A program made the translations under genes and the position numbers. From Myxococcales bacterium (GTDB lineage Bacteria; Myxococcota_A; Bradymonadia; REDH01), in NCBI GenBank assembly GCA_020633625.1, contig JACKDJ010000009.1:62001-126000 (forward strand): 64,000 nt of DNA. The letters are read 5' to 3'. This document shows, in pieces, positions 1-7,919 of this stretch (position 1 is the stretch's first letter; every line of letters starts with the position of its first letter). The notes below the pieces were generated by a model. That model ran no database searches. It saw only the letters and a list, made by a program, of their open reading frames with translations, and was not told the origin of the DNA.

Positions 1-564
1 CCTCGCCACCGGCTTGGCCGACGTCGTTGCTCGGGCGTGGATCGATGCCGCCCAGCTCGCCCTCGTTGGGCACCGGCTAGGCGACTGCACGCAGGAGTCC
101 CTCGACGGGACGATCCAGTCGGCGTCGCCGGCCCGCGCGCCCGGCTTCGAGCCCCCGCGCGAAGGTGCGTTCGCGAACGTCGGCCCCGTACCGCCGCTCA
201 TGGTCCCGCTGGTTGGGAGCGGCGGTGCCGAGGCCAGTGGTTCTGCGACCGATCGACGGGTCCGATCCGACACCCCGGGCGCGAGCCCAACCTGGGACGT
301 GCGAACGGCACCCGTCGAACCTCTGACCGCTTCGCTGCGGGCCGCCCGGACAACGACGGCGACCCGGCCGGAATCGGTCCAGCGGGGTTCCGGGCCCGCC
401 GCGCCCGGTTCCGGCGAGCCGCCACCCGACGCCGAGCTGCGCGAGCGCCCTCCGGCCACGCAGAGCGCGGGGGAGGGCGGGTTGGCGTCGCTCACTGTCG
501 GGCGCGCGCGGTTTCGGACGGTCGACGGGCTACCCGAGGCGGTGTGGCGCGGCGAAGGGGCAGG
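1..564. other. left edge, no confident gene
   Basis: I see no recognisable gene here. A plus-strand frame is open from the window edge and stops at 572-574, just past the end of the converging minus-strand lipoprotein gene. Its third codon positions are roughly 80 percent G or C, which fits coding, but the product is rich in Ala, Pro, Gly and Arg with no motif I know. It could be the C-terminal end of a gene starting outside the window, or chance openness in GC-rich DNA. Confidence 0.3.
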
Positions 565-1893
565 TCAGCGATAGCACCAGCCGTCGGTTGCGCAGAAGAA
601 GCCGGGGTCACAGTCCCAGTCGGAGCGGCACGCGACGCTGTCCTCGTAGCATGCGCCGTCGGTTGCGCAGAAGAAGCCGGCGCCGCAGTCCCAGTCGCTG
701 AAGCAGCTCGTGACGTCCTGGTAGCACGCGCCGTCGGTTGCGCAGAAGAAGCCTGCGTCGCAGTCCCAGTCCGAGCGGCAGTAGCTGATGTCCTCGTAGC
801 ATGCGCCGTCGGTTGCGCAGAAGAAGCCCGGGTCGCAGTCCCAGTCCGACCCGCAGTAGGCGGTGTCGGCGTAGCATGCACCGTCGGTTGCGCAGAAGAA
901 GCCGGGGTCGCAGTCCCAATCCGAGCGGCAGTAGCTGACGTCTTCGTAGCATGCACCGTCGGTTGCGCAGAAGAAGCCGGGGTCGCAGTCCCAGTCCGAG
1001 CGGCAGTAGCTGACGTCTTCGTAGCACGCGCCGTCGGTTGCGCAGAAGAAGCCGGGGTCGCAGTCCCAGTCCGAGCGGCAGTAGCTGACGTCTTCGTAGC
1101 ATGCGCCGTCGGTAGCGCAGAAGAAGCCGGGGTCGCAGTCCCAATCCGAGCCACACCCGAGCGGGGCCCCGTAGCAGACGCCGTCCGTGGCGCACGAGAA
1201 CCCCGGCGCGCACTCGGCGTTCGAGCGGCAGGTGCTCGGGTCGTCGACGCAGGCGCCGCTCGCTCGGTCGCACAGCAGCCCGAAGCCACAGTCGATCGAC
1301 GACCGGCACATCGCCGGGTCCGCGACGCAGGCGCCGCTCGCGGTGCAGCGGAAGCCGGGGTCGCAGTCGAGGTTGCCGCGGCACGCAGGAGCCGCGCCGT
1401 AGCACGCGCCGTCGCCGCCGCAGACGAAGCCGGGAGCGCAGTCGAGATCAGACCGGCACCCGAGGGAGACCGCGACGCAGTCGCCACCAGCGCAGACGGT
1501 GCCGCTAGGGCAGTCGCGGTCGCTGTAGCACCAGGCCTCCGTCGCGCAGACGCCGCTGTCACAGAACTCGCCGCTGCCGCACTCGAAGTCGTAGCGGCAC
1601 GTGTCGTCGAGGTAGCACAGGCCGTCGGCGGCACAGAACGTGCCGGTCGGGCAGTCCAAGTCGAACGTGCAGCCGACGAGCAGCGCGCAGAAACCGTCGT
1701 CGCAGAACTCCGTAGGTGCGCACTCCGTGTCGAAGACACAGACGGGCTCGTCCGACGGGGAGGGCGTGGTGACGATCGGCCCGTCGCTTGGCCAGTAGCC
1801 ACCGGTCGGGGTGTCGTCGAAGAAACAGCCGGCCGCCGACAGCGAGACTGCGGCTGCGGCGGCGAGGTGCTTGTGCATGGTGAGAGCGGTCAT
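565..1893 (-). CDS. cysteine-rich tandem-repeat lipoprotein
   Basis: A secreted, probably lipid-anchored protein of about 442 residues. The start at 1893 was chosen because GGAG lies just upstream and the product opens with a signal peptide ending in a lipobox (SAAGC); the frame itself stays open further upstream. After a short linker the whole mature protein is sixteen units of about 25 residues with the pattern C-x5-C-x5-C-x5/6-C, 64 cysteines in all. This resembles the Dickkopf-type cysteine-rich repeats common in myxobacterial surface proteins. The eight N-terminal units are divergent, while the eight C-terminal ones are nearly identical (typical core SDWDCDPGFFCATDGACY). Disulfide-linked extracellular structure is likely. 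The partner or ligand is unknown. It is transcribed alone, toward the window edge. Confidence 0.85.
   Translation of the reverse strand: MTALTMHKHLAAAAAVSLSAAGCFFDDTPTGGYWPSDGPIVTTPSPSDEPVCVFDTECAPTEFCDDGFCALLVGCTFDLDCPTGTFCAADGLCYLDDTCRYDFECGSGEFCDSGVCATEAWCYSDRDCPSGTVCAGGDCVAVSLGCRSDLDCAPGFVCGGDGACYGAAPACRGNLDCDPGFRCTASGACVADPAMCRSSIDCGFGLLCDRASGACVDDPSTCRSNAECAPGFSCATDGVCYGAPLGCGSDWDCDPGFFCATDGACYEDVSYCRSDWDCDPGFFCATDGACYEDVSYCRSDWDCDPGFFCATDGACYEDVSYCRSDWDCDPGFFCATDGACYADTAYCGSDWDCDPGFFCATDGACYEDISYCRSDWDCDAGFFCATDGACYQDVTSCFSDWDCGAGFFCATDGACYEDSVACRSDWDCDPGFFCATDGWCYR
568..1155. repeat. 75-bp tandem repeat array inside the lipoprotein gene
   Basis: Eight consecutive 75-bp units, in frame with the 25-residue protein unit, differ at only a few bases. 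The core ccgtcggttgcgcagaagaa recurs every 75 bases from about 581 to 1108. The units further upstream in the gene keep the cysteine pattern but not the DNA sequence, so this half expanded or was homogenised recently. Confidence 0.9.
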
Positions 1894-2126
1894 TGGGTCT
1901 CCTCGTGCGGCGGTGGCCGAACGCGTGAGAGACGGCGGTCGCGCGGCGAAATTCACGGGCAGCGGCGGGGCGAGCGGGCACCCCGATCCTCACCTTGCCG
2001 CACGTCGATGGGCGTGTTGCGGGCGCCGAGATGACCCTGTACCGTGTGCGTGTGTCACCGGGCTTTTGCGCCCGCGGACACAGTGGTTACCCTCGCAGAG
2101 CCGTCCGGCGCGAACAGGAGCCGCAC

Positions 2127-2318
2127 ATGTTCTTCGACATCGCGATCATCGACGAGAGAGAGCGGCGGGAGCGTCGGCAGTGGGAGCCGATCCCCCTCCA
2201 CGCGCCGACGCCGGAGCGCCGCGATCGTCCGCCCCAGCGGCCGGTGGATTCGGAGACGGAGCCCGGCGGGACCGTCATCGTCATCGACCTGGACGACTAC
2301 TCGGAGACGCGGATCTAG
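2127..2318 (+). CDS. small hypothetical protein, 63 aa
   Basis: A short open frame with an AGGAG ribosome binding site 8 bases before the ATG. The product begins MFFDIAIIDERERRERR, a charged helix-like stretch, passes through a proline-rich middle, and ends with a hydrophobic strand and an acidic tail (GTVIVIDLDDYSETRI). There is no signal peptide or membrane segment and I recognise no family. The frame runs upstream to 1995, but the binding site favours this start. It stands alone between the cysteine-rich lipoprotein gene and the rpmF operon. It could be a small cytoplasmic protein with a partner, and translation is likely but unproven. Confidence 0.5.
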   Translation: MFFDIAIIDERERRERRQWEPIPLHAPTPERRDRPPQRPVDSETEPGGTVIVIDLDDYSETRI

Positions 2319-2503
2319 CGTTTCTCGGCGACGCCGCCGCAGCACGACCGACGGGCGCGGCGGGAGCTGCGCGCGACCTCAGCTCTCCGTACGTCCGGCG
2401 TGGCGCACGACCGCCCGGCGTCGGTGGCGATCCGACGCCATCGCCTCCGGCACATCCCCAAGCCTCTCAGCCTCTCAGCCGGGGATTGCGTGCCGTCGCA
2501 GCC

Positions 2504-2531
2504 TTGACACGCGACGCCCCACGAGTATGGT
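2504..2531 (+). promoter_or_regulatory. sigma-70 type promoter of the rpmF-rib operon
   Basis: A perfect TTGACA at 2504-2509 is followed after 16 bases by TATGGT at 2526-2531. It sits 40 bases before the first gene of the operon and is the best promoter match in this stretch. Confidence 0.6.
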
Positions 2532-2570
2532 GCTGCGCCTTCTAAACCCGGGATTCCCGGTCGTGACGTC

Positions 2571-3116
2571 GTGAAGATCTTCGTTCCAGAGCTCCGCGAG
2601 GGGTCAAACCCCGTCGCGTTCCCGATCGAGCGAGAAGCGCTCCGCGGGATCGTGCGCGACATGGACGAGCTGTACGACGCGAAGGGAGACGGTGACGTCG
2701 CGCTGGACGTGTCGAAGGTTGGCGGCCTGATGCACATCCGCGGGCACGTCCGCGGGCCGATCTCGTTCGAGTGCGCGCGGTGCCTCGCCGACCGTCCCCG
2801 CGCGCTCGACATCGCGATCGCCTGGACGCTGGTGCCGCGCGCCTCGTTCGCCGAGGGGCTGTCGTCCGAAGAGGAGATCGAGCTGACGGCAGACGACCTG
2901 GACACGTCGTTCTATGAGGGCGAGGAGATCGACCTGATGGAGCTCGCGCGCGAGGCCGTGCTGCTCGAGCTCGAGCCCGCGCCCCGGTGCGCGGACGACG
3001 AGGCGTGCACGCCGTCGTCAGCCGTGATACTGGCCGACGCCGCGACCGAGCCGAAGAAGGACCCACGTTGGTCCGCCCTTCAAGACGTCCTGGACGCGCG
3101 GAAGCGCGCGAACTGA
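2571..3116 (+). CDS. yceD: YceD/DUF177 family protein
   Basis: A 181-residue member of the DUF177/YceD family, linked in Escherichia coli and plants to 23S rRNA accumulation and ribosome assembly. It starts at GTG 2571. The family hallmark is the cysteine pair CARC at residues 68-71, followed by an acidic segment; a second pair (CADDEAC) lies near residue 142. Position supports the call, because the gene directly precedes rpmF, the usual arrangement for this family, and follows a good promoter. It is the first gene of a long plus-strand operon that runs to about 9.1 kb. No membrane segments are seen. The exact molecular role in this organism is not known. Confidence 0.85.
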   Translation: MKIFVPELREGSNPVAFPIEREALRGIVRDMDELYDAKGDGDVALDVSKVGGLMHIRGHVRGPISFECARCLADRPRALDIAIAWTLVPRASFAEGLSSEEEIELTADDLDTSFYEGEEIDLMELAREAVLLELEPAPRCADDEACTPSSAVILADAATEPKKDPRWSALQDVLDARKRAN

Positions 3117-3118
3117 GA

Positions 3119-3181
3119 GCGGGCCCAGCCCGAAAACGACAGCGGGCCCAGCCCGGATCACCTTCAACGGGCCCAAGCCCG
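3119..3181. repeat. short GGGCCCA repeats before rpmF
   Basis: Three near-copies of cgggcccagcccg occur at about 3120-3132, 3143-3155 and 3168-3181. Each can fold on itself or pair with another copy. A separate inverted repeat, gtgggcgccgcccac, follows before the rpmF start. They occupy the untranslated gap between the yceD-like gene and rpmF. Confidence 0.6.
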
Positions 3182-3221
3182 ACGAACCCAGTGGGCGCCG
3201 CCCACCAAGCGAGAGGCCAAG

Positions 3222-3407
3222 ATGCCCGTACCCAAGAAGAAGACCAGCAAGTGCCGCACCCGCCGTCGCCGCGCGCAGCACGACAAGGTCGCCGTGAAGA
3301 ACTCCGCAGCGTGCCCCGAGTGCGGCGCGACGCGGCTTCCGCACCGCGTCTGCATGAGCTGCGGCACGTACAAGGGCCGTCAGGTCGTCCCGATCCTCGT
3401 CCGCTGA
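3222..3407 (+). CDS. rpmF: 50S ribosomal protein L32
   Basis: A 61-residue basic protein of the size usual for L32, a component of the large ribosomal subunit. It opens with the typical MPVPKKKTSKCRTRRRRA and carries two cysteine pairs (CPEC and CMSC) that form a zinc-ribbon, so this is the zinc-binding C+ form. It lies downstream of the YceD-like gene, as in most bacteria. A purine-rich GAGAGG motif precedes the ATG. Unlike many bacteria, the next genes are not plsX and fabH but rpiB and nrdR. The call is secure. Confidence 0.97.
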   Translation: MPVPKKKTSKCRTRRRRAQHDKVAVKNSAACPECGATRLPHRVCMSCGTYKGRQVVPILVR

Positions 3408-3417
3408 GCGTCCGCCG

Positions 3418-3864
3418 ATGGCGCGGGTGCTGATCGCCAGCGACCACGCCGGAGTCGACACCAAGGCCGACGTCGCGGCGCTGCTGCGCTCGCTCGGACA
3501 CGAGGTCGTCGATCTCGGCCCCGCGTCGCGCGACGCCGTGGACTATCCGCAGTTCGCCCACCTGCTCGGCCACGCGGTCGTCGACGGGCAGGGCGACTGG
3601 GGTGTGCTCGTCTGCGGGTCCGGCGTCGGGATGTCCATCGCCGCCAACAAGGTGGCCGGCGTACGCGCCGCGCTGGCGAATGACCCGTACTCCGCGCGGA
3701 TGGCCCGCGAGCACAATGACGCGAATGTCCTGGTCTTCGGCGCCCGTGTGATCGGGCCCGAGATGATCAAGGAGGTCGTTCGCTCGTTCGCCGCCGGCGC
3801 ATTTACCCCGGGCGACGACGGGCGGCACCGCCGCCGCGTCGACGCCATCGAGCCCCGGCCCTAG
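3418..3864 (+). CDS. rpiB: ribose-5-phosphate isomerase B
   Basis: Interconverts ribose 5-phosphate and ribulose 5-phosphate in the cytoplasm. The 148-residue product has the family start (VLIASDHAG, with Asp9 and His10) and the active-site loop VLVCGSGVGMSIAANK with the catalytic cysteine at residue 66. The C-terminal GARVIGPEM segment is also typical. The gene begins 10 bases after the rpmF stop. Placement fits the operon, since ribulose 5-phosphate is one of the two precursors of riboflavin and is used by the ribB product encoded 2.4 kb downstream. RpiB is therefore well placed to feed that branch, although it also serves the pentose phosphate pathway. Confidence 0.95.
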   Translation: MARVLIASDHAGVDTKADVAALLRSLGHEVVDLGPASRDAVDYPQFAHLLGHAVVDGQGDWGVLVCGSGVGMSIAANKVAGVRAALANDPYSARMAREHNDANVLVFGARVIGPEMIKEVVRSFAAGAFTPGDDGRHRRRVDAIEPRP

Positions 3865-3885
3865 CCGAGCGAGAGTCCAAGAACG

Positions 3886-4344
3886 ATGCGCTGCCCGCGA
3901 TGCGGACACCTGGATGATCGCGTCGTCGACAGCCGCCAGTCACGCGACGGCGACGCGATCCGGCGCCGCCGCGAGTGCCTCGAGTGCGGCGCTCGCTTCA
4001 CCACCTACGAGTCGATCGAGCTCTCACTCCCCCTCGTCGTGAAGCGCGACGGACGTCGCGAGCCATTCGACCCCGGGAAGCTGCGGCGAGCGCTTCGCAC
4101 TGCCTGCCAGAAGCGCCCCGTCACTGCCGAGCAGATCGACGCGACGGTCCGGTCCGTCGAGCGAGCGGTCGCATCCGTCGACACCGGCGAGATCGAGACC
4201 CGTACCATCGGAGACCTCGTCGTCGACGCGCTCCGCGAGCTCGACGGCGTCGCGTACGTCCGGTTCGCCAGCGTCTATTACGCGTTCACCGACCCCGCGG
4301 AGTTCGTCGCCGCCGTCGACCGAGCGCGGGAGCAGCGGTCTTGA
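3886..4344 (+). CDS. nrdR: transcriptional repressor NrdR
   Basis: A 152-residue regulator of ribonucleotide reductase genes. The N-terminal zinc ribbon shows the two cysteine pairs CPRC and CLEC, and an ATP-cone follows from about residue 48 (LPLVVKRDGRREPFD). The ATP-cone senses ATP and dATP, and the protein binds NrdR boxes upstream of nrd genes. Length and sequence are standard. It lies between rpiB and ribD; nrdR next to ribD is a frequent pairing in bacteria. Its stop codon overlaps the proposed TTG start of ribD. Confidence 0.97.
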   Translation: MRCPRCGHLDDRVVDSRQSRDGDAIRRRRECLECGARFTTYESIELSLPLVVKRDGRREPFDPGKLRRALRTACQKRPVTAEQIDATVRSVERAVASVDTGEIETRTIGDLVVDALRELDGVAYVRFASVYYAFTDPAEFVAAVDRAREQRS

Positions 4345-5510
4345 GCGCCCTCGAGGCGACGACCGCCGCGTACGACCGCGAGCGCGACGAGGCGTTCATG
4401 CGTGCCGCGCTCGCCGAAGCGGTCCGGGGACGCTTTACCGCGCACCCCAACCCGATGGTCGGAGTCGCGCTCGTCGACGGCGACCGCGTCGTCGCGACCG
4501 GCTTTCATGCGCGAGCCGGCGGGCCACACGCAGAGCGCGTCGCGCTCGACGAGGCCGGAGAGCGCGCGCGCGGGACCACGATGTACGTGAACCTCGAGCC
4601 GTGCAGCCACTTCGGCCGAACACCGCCGTGCGCCGACGCGGTGATCGCCGCCGGGATCCGGCGCGTCGTCGTCGGCATGATCGACCCCAACCCGCTCGTC
4701 TCGGGCGAAGGGCTGCGGCGGATCGAGGCGGCCGGCATCGCAACGACCGTCGGCGTGTTGGGCGACGCGTGCTGGGCCCTGAACCTCGACTACATCATCT
4801 ACATCCGGGAGCGGCGTCCGATGGTGACGGCCAAGCTCGCGACCTCGCTGGACGGCCGCATCGCGACACGCACCGGCGCCAGCAAGTGGATCACCGGCGC
4901 CGCCGCGCGACACCGGGTTCACGAGATGCGCCGCGACGCGACCGCGATCCTGGTCGGGAGAAACACCGTCGTCGCGGACGACCCGTCCCTGACGACGCGG
5001 CTCGCCGATGACCCGGGTGCCCGCAGTCCCCATCGCTTCGTCGTGGACGCCCGGCTCGACACCCCCCCTACCGCGCGCGTCGCCGACGTCTCTGCCGCGC
5101 CAACCACGTTCGTGTGCACGTCGTCGGCGCCCCCCAGCCGCCGCCAAGCGCTCATCGAGCGCGGCGCGGAGGTGATCGAGCTGGAGCGCGAAGACGGCCG
5201 CGTCGACGTCGAGGAGCTGCTGTTCGAGATGGGGCGCCGCGGGCTGACCTCGTTGCTGGTCGAGGGAGGCGGCGAGCTCGTCGGTGATCTCGCGGATCGC
5301 GGGCTCGTCGATCGCTTGGCGACGTTCACGGCGCCGGTCGTCCTTGGCGGACGGTCGGCGATCCCGTCGATCGGAGGGACGGGCGTCGCCGCCGTCGACG
5401 ACGCGCTCCGCGCCCGGGCATTGCACGTCGAGAAGGTCGGTGATGACGTGCTGCTGGTAGCGGACTTTAGCCCCCACGCCCGGCCGAGGCCTACCGGCGA
5501 CTGGGGCTGA
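4341..5510 (+). CDS. ribD: bifunctional riboflavin deaminase/reductase RibD
   Basis: Catalyses the second and third steps of the pyrimidine branch of riboflavin synthesis: deamination of the diaminopyrimidine, then NADPH-dependent reduction of its ribosyl side chain. The N-terminal deaminase has the zinc site (HAER, then PCSHFGRTPPC). The C-terminal reductase starts near residue 155 with TAKLATSLDGRIATRTGASK. The start is set at TTG 4341, which overlaps the nrdR stop (TTGA) and gives 389 residues; ATG 4398 is an alternative but would remove part of the first helix. Translation is probably coupled to nrdR. No FMN riboswitch is possible in this overlap. Confidence 0.93.
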   Translation: MSALEATTAAYDRERDEAFMRAALAEAVRGRFTAHPNPMVGVALVDGDRVVATGFHARAGGPHAERVALDEAGERARGTTMYVNLEPCSHFGRTPPCADAVIAAGIRRVVVGMIDPNPLVSGEGLRRIEAAGIATTVGVLGDACWALNLDYIIYIRERRPMVTAKLATSLDGRIATRTGASKWITGAAARHRVHEMRRDATAILVGRNTVVADDPSLTTRLADDPGARSPHRFVVDARLDTPPTARVADVSAAPTTFVCTSSAPPSRRQALIERGAEVIELEREDGRVDVEELLFEMGRRGLTSLLVEGGGELVGDLADRGLVDRLATFTAPVVLGGRSAIPSIGGTGVAAVDDALRARALHVEKVGDDVLLVADFSPHARPRPTGDWG

Positions 5511-5638
5511 CGTCGGCGAGGCCCGCTCTGATGGGCATCCGGCCTGCGGCGGCGCGGCGGTCGACCTTGACCGGCGTCGCTGGCGGGCCTAGCAGGCTCC
5601 CGCAGGAGAGCCCGAGAGGGCGGCACCGCGGACACACC

Positions 5639-6286
5639 TTGTTCACCGGCCTCATCGAAGACATCGGCACGATCCGCGCGCGGACCCCGCGCGGCGCCGA
5701 TGTCACGCTCGAGATCAGTACCCAGGCCATCGACGTCTCCACGCTCGCGCTGGGGGAGTCCGTCGCCGTGAATGGCGTGTGCCTCACGGTGACGTCGGCG
5801 GCGGGCGGAGGGTTCAGTGCCGACGCGTCGGTCGAGACCCTGGCGAGCTCGGCGCTCGGTCGGCTGCGAGTGGGTGACCGCGTGCACCTCGAGCGGGCGC
5901 TCCGGCTCGGCGACCGGCTCGGCGGCCACATCGTCCAGGGACACGTCGACGGCACGGGGCGTCTGGCGCGGCGGTCCCCGGCAGGTCGGGCGTGGGACCT
6001 CTGGATCGAAGCTCCGGCGGCGCTGCTCGCCGAGCTGATCCCGAAGGGGTCGGTCGCCGTCGACGGAGTCTCACTGACCGTCAATGAGGTCGATGGTCGA
6101 GAGTTTCGGCTAACGATCATCCCCCACACCGAGGACAAGACGCTGCTGCTGACGCTGCCCGTCGGCGCCGCCGTCAACCTAGAGACCGACGTCATCGGCA
6201 AGTACGTGCGGCGCGCGGTCGGAGCGAACACCCCCAGCACCCTGCGCGACACCCTCGCGCGCTTTGGCTACACGCCACCGGAGTAG
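5639..6286 (+). CDS. ribE: riboflavin synthase alpha chain
   Basis: Dismutates two 6,7-dimethyl-8-ribityllumazine molecules to riboflavin and the pyrimidine that returns to lumazine synthase. The 215-residue product has the two tandem lumazine-binding barrels, each with an MFTGLIEDIG- or MGKY-like opening. Key stretches are VNGVCLTV with DASVETL in the first repeat and VDGVSLTVNEV in the second. The start is TTG 5639, because the family begins exactly at (M)FTGLIEDIG; the frame is open upstream but that part is not conserved. The ribosome binding site is weak. The gap after ribD is 128 bases, the longest inside this operon. Confidence 0.93.
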   Translation: MFTGLIEDIGTIRARTPRGADVTLEISTQAIDVSTLALGESVAVNGVCLTVTSAAGGGFSADASVETLASSALGRLRVGDRVHLERALRLGDRLGGHIVQGHVDGTGRLARRSPAGRAWDLWIEAPAALLAELIPKGSVAVDGVSLTVNEVDGREFRLTIIPHTEDKTLLLTLPVGAAVNLETDVIGKYVRRAVGANTPSTLRDTLARFGYTPPE

Positions 6287-6291
6287 CGAAG

Positions 6292-7452
6292 ATGGCACTC
6301 GCCAGCATTCGAGACACCATCGCCGCGATCGGACGCGGTGAGATGATCATCCTCGTCGACGACGAGGCGCGCGAAAACGAGGGCGACCTCGTCGTCGCCG
6401 CCGAAGCGGCGACCCCAGAGGCCATCAACTTCATGGCGAAGTGGGGCCGAGGGCTCATCTGCCTGTCACTGACAGACGAGCGGCTCCGCGAGCTCCAGAT
6501 CCCGCCGATGGTGCAGGACAACTCGGCTCAGTTCGGGACCGCCTTCACGGTGTCGGTCGAGGCTCGCGACGGCGTCACGACCGGCATCTCCGCGGCCGAC
6601 CGCGCTCGGACCATCGCCGTCGCGATCGCCGAGGAGACCGTGCCTGCCGACCTAGTGAGGCCGGGACACGTGTTCCCGCTGCGCGCGCAGCCGGGCGGGG
6701 TGCTGGTGCGCACCGGCCAGACCGAGGGCTCCGTCGACCTCGCGCGTCTCGCGGGGCTCAAGCCCGCGGCGGTGATCTGCGAGATCCTCAACGACGACGG
6801 GACCATGGCGCGCATGGCCGACCTCGAGGCGTTCGCGGCCGAGCACGGCCTGCTGATCGCTTCCGTCGCGGACCTCATCCGCTATCGCCTCGCAGAGGAT
6901 ACGATCGTCGAGCGGCTGCTCGAGACGCCGTACCCGTGCGAGGCGCACCCGGACTTCCGACTCCGCGTCTACCGTGACCTCGTGCATGGCGGGCAGCACT
7001 TCGCGCTCGTCCTCGGCGACCCGGCGGCGACCGACGGGCCGGTGCCGATCCGCGTGCAGCACGAGGCGCTCATCGGCGACGTGTTCCGCGGGACCGAGGG
7101 CGGCTGCGGTTGGCAGGTGCACGGCTCGATGCAGGCGATCGCGGAGGCCGGCGTCGGTGTGCTCGTTTACCTGCAGAGCCACGAGTTCACGCGCCTCGAC
7201 GCGGTCGCGCGCTTCCTCCTCGACCCAGAGGACGCGGCGACCCTCACCTCATATACGGCGAAGCCGGCCGACATCAACCGACCACGCCCCGAGTTCCGGG
7301 ACTTCGGGATCGGCGCGCAGATCCTCGTCGACTGCGGCGTCCGGCGCATGAACGTGCTGATGGAGAGCCGCCGCACGCTCGTCGGCCTCGACGCCTACGG
7401 TCTCGAAGTCGTAGAACCCATCGACATCCCCGTCCCCAACTATCGGCGGTGA
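6292..7452 (+). CDS. ribB: DHBP synthase fused to degenerate GTP cyclohydrolase II domain (RibBX-like)
   Basis: The N-terminal 200 residues are 3,4-dihydroxy-2-butanone 4-phosphate synthase, which turns ribulose 5-phosphate into the four-carbon riboflavin precursor. DDEARENEGD and RPGHVFPLRAQ are intact, but the usual GHTEA motif reads GQTEG with Gln143 in place of a metal-binding His. The C-terminal 170 residues follow the GTP cyclohydrolase II fold but have lost most of the active site. The SEC-LTGDVF cysteine is Ala259 (HEALIGDVF), CDCG reads GGCG with only Cys272 left, and the QEGRG catalytic loop reads SHEFTR. Such degenerate fusions are known as RibBX. I infer that this protein makes DHBP but does not open GTP, and that a separate RibA exists elsewhere. 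The gene begins 5 bases after ribE. Confidence 0.85.
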   Translation: MALASIRDTIAAIGRGEMIILVDDEARENEGDLVVAAEAATPEAINFMAKWGRGLICLSLTDERLRELQIPPMVQDNSAQFGTAFTVSVEARDGVTTGISAADRARTIAVAIAEETVPADLVRPGHVFPLRAQPGGVLVRTGQTEGSVDLARLAGLKPAAVICEILNDDGTMARMADLEAFAAEHGLLIASVADLIRYRLAEDTIVERLLETPYPCEAHPDFRLRVYRDLVHGGQHFALVLGDPAATDGPVPIRVQHEALIGDVFRGTEGGCGWQVHGSMQAIAEAGVGVLVYLQSHEFTRLDAVARFLLDPEDAATLTSYTAKPADINRPRPEFRDFGIGAQILVDCGVRRMNVLMESRRTLVGLDAYGLEVVEPIDIPVPNYRR

Positions 7453-7454
7453 CC

Positions 7455-7919
7455 ATGCCCCGCGTCCTCGAAGGAAACCTCATCGCCACCGGCCTCCGCG
7501 TCGGGATCGTCGTCGGCCGCTTCAACTCGTTCATCGCGGAGCGTCTCCTCGAGGGCGCGCTCGACACGATCACGCGTCACGGCGGCGACGTCGCGGCGGT
7601 CGACATCGCCCGCGTCCCGGGGGCTTTCGAGATCCCGCTCGCCGCGAAGCGGATGGTCGACTCCGGTCGGTACGATGCCGTCGTCGGCCTCGGCGTCTTG
7701 ATCCGCGGCTCCACCCCGCACTTCGACTACATCTCGAGCGAGGTGACGAAGGGGCTGGCGTCGGCGTCGCTGTCGTCCGGTGTGCCGATCGCGTACGGCG
7801 TCCTCACTTGCGACACAATCGAGCAGGCGATCGAGCGTGCGGGGACGAAGGCAGGGAACAAGGGGCACGAGGCCACGACGGCCGCGATCGAGATGGCCAA
7901 CCTGCTGAAGCTCCTGTGA
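7455..7919 (+). CDS. ribH: 6,7-dimethyl-8-ribityllumazine synthase
   Basis: Condenses DHBP with the ribityl-pyrimidine to give lumazine, the substrate of RibE. The 154-residue product carries the standard motifs: VGRFNSFIAERLLEGA, the substrate-binding PGAFEIPLAAK, VLIRGSTPHFDYI with the proton-transfer His, and GVLTCDTIEQAIERAG. The C-terminus KAGNKGHEATTAAIEM is typical of shell-forming lumazine synthases. ATG 7455 was preferred to GTG 7449, which overlaps the ribB stop and adds two residues. Its own end overlaps nusB. The order ribD-ribE-ribB-ribH-nusB is a classic bacterial riboflavin operon. Confidence 0.96.
   Translation: MPRVLEGNLIATGLRVGIVVGRFNSFIAERLLEGALDTITRHGGDVAAVDIARVPGAFEIPLAAKRMVDSGRYDAVVGLGVLIRGSTPHFDYISSEVTKGLASASLSSGVPIAYGVLTCDTIEQAIERAGTKAGNKGHEATTAAIEMANLLKLL

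Noticed and set aside
568..1155. CRISPR-like array (regular 75-bp repeats)
   Set aside because: Repeats are contiguous with no unique spacers and are in frame with a cysteine-rich protein.
4330..5640. FMN riboswitch ahead of the rib genes
   Set aside because: ribD overlaps nrdR, and the 128-base gap before ribE lacks the conserved FMN aptamer core.
6292..7452. Calling a fully bifunctional RibBA
   Set aside because: Two of three zinc cysteines and the catalytic loop of the cyclohydrolase half are missing.
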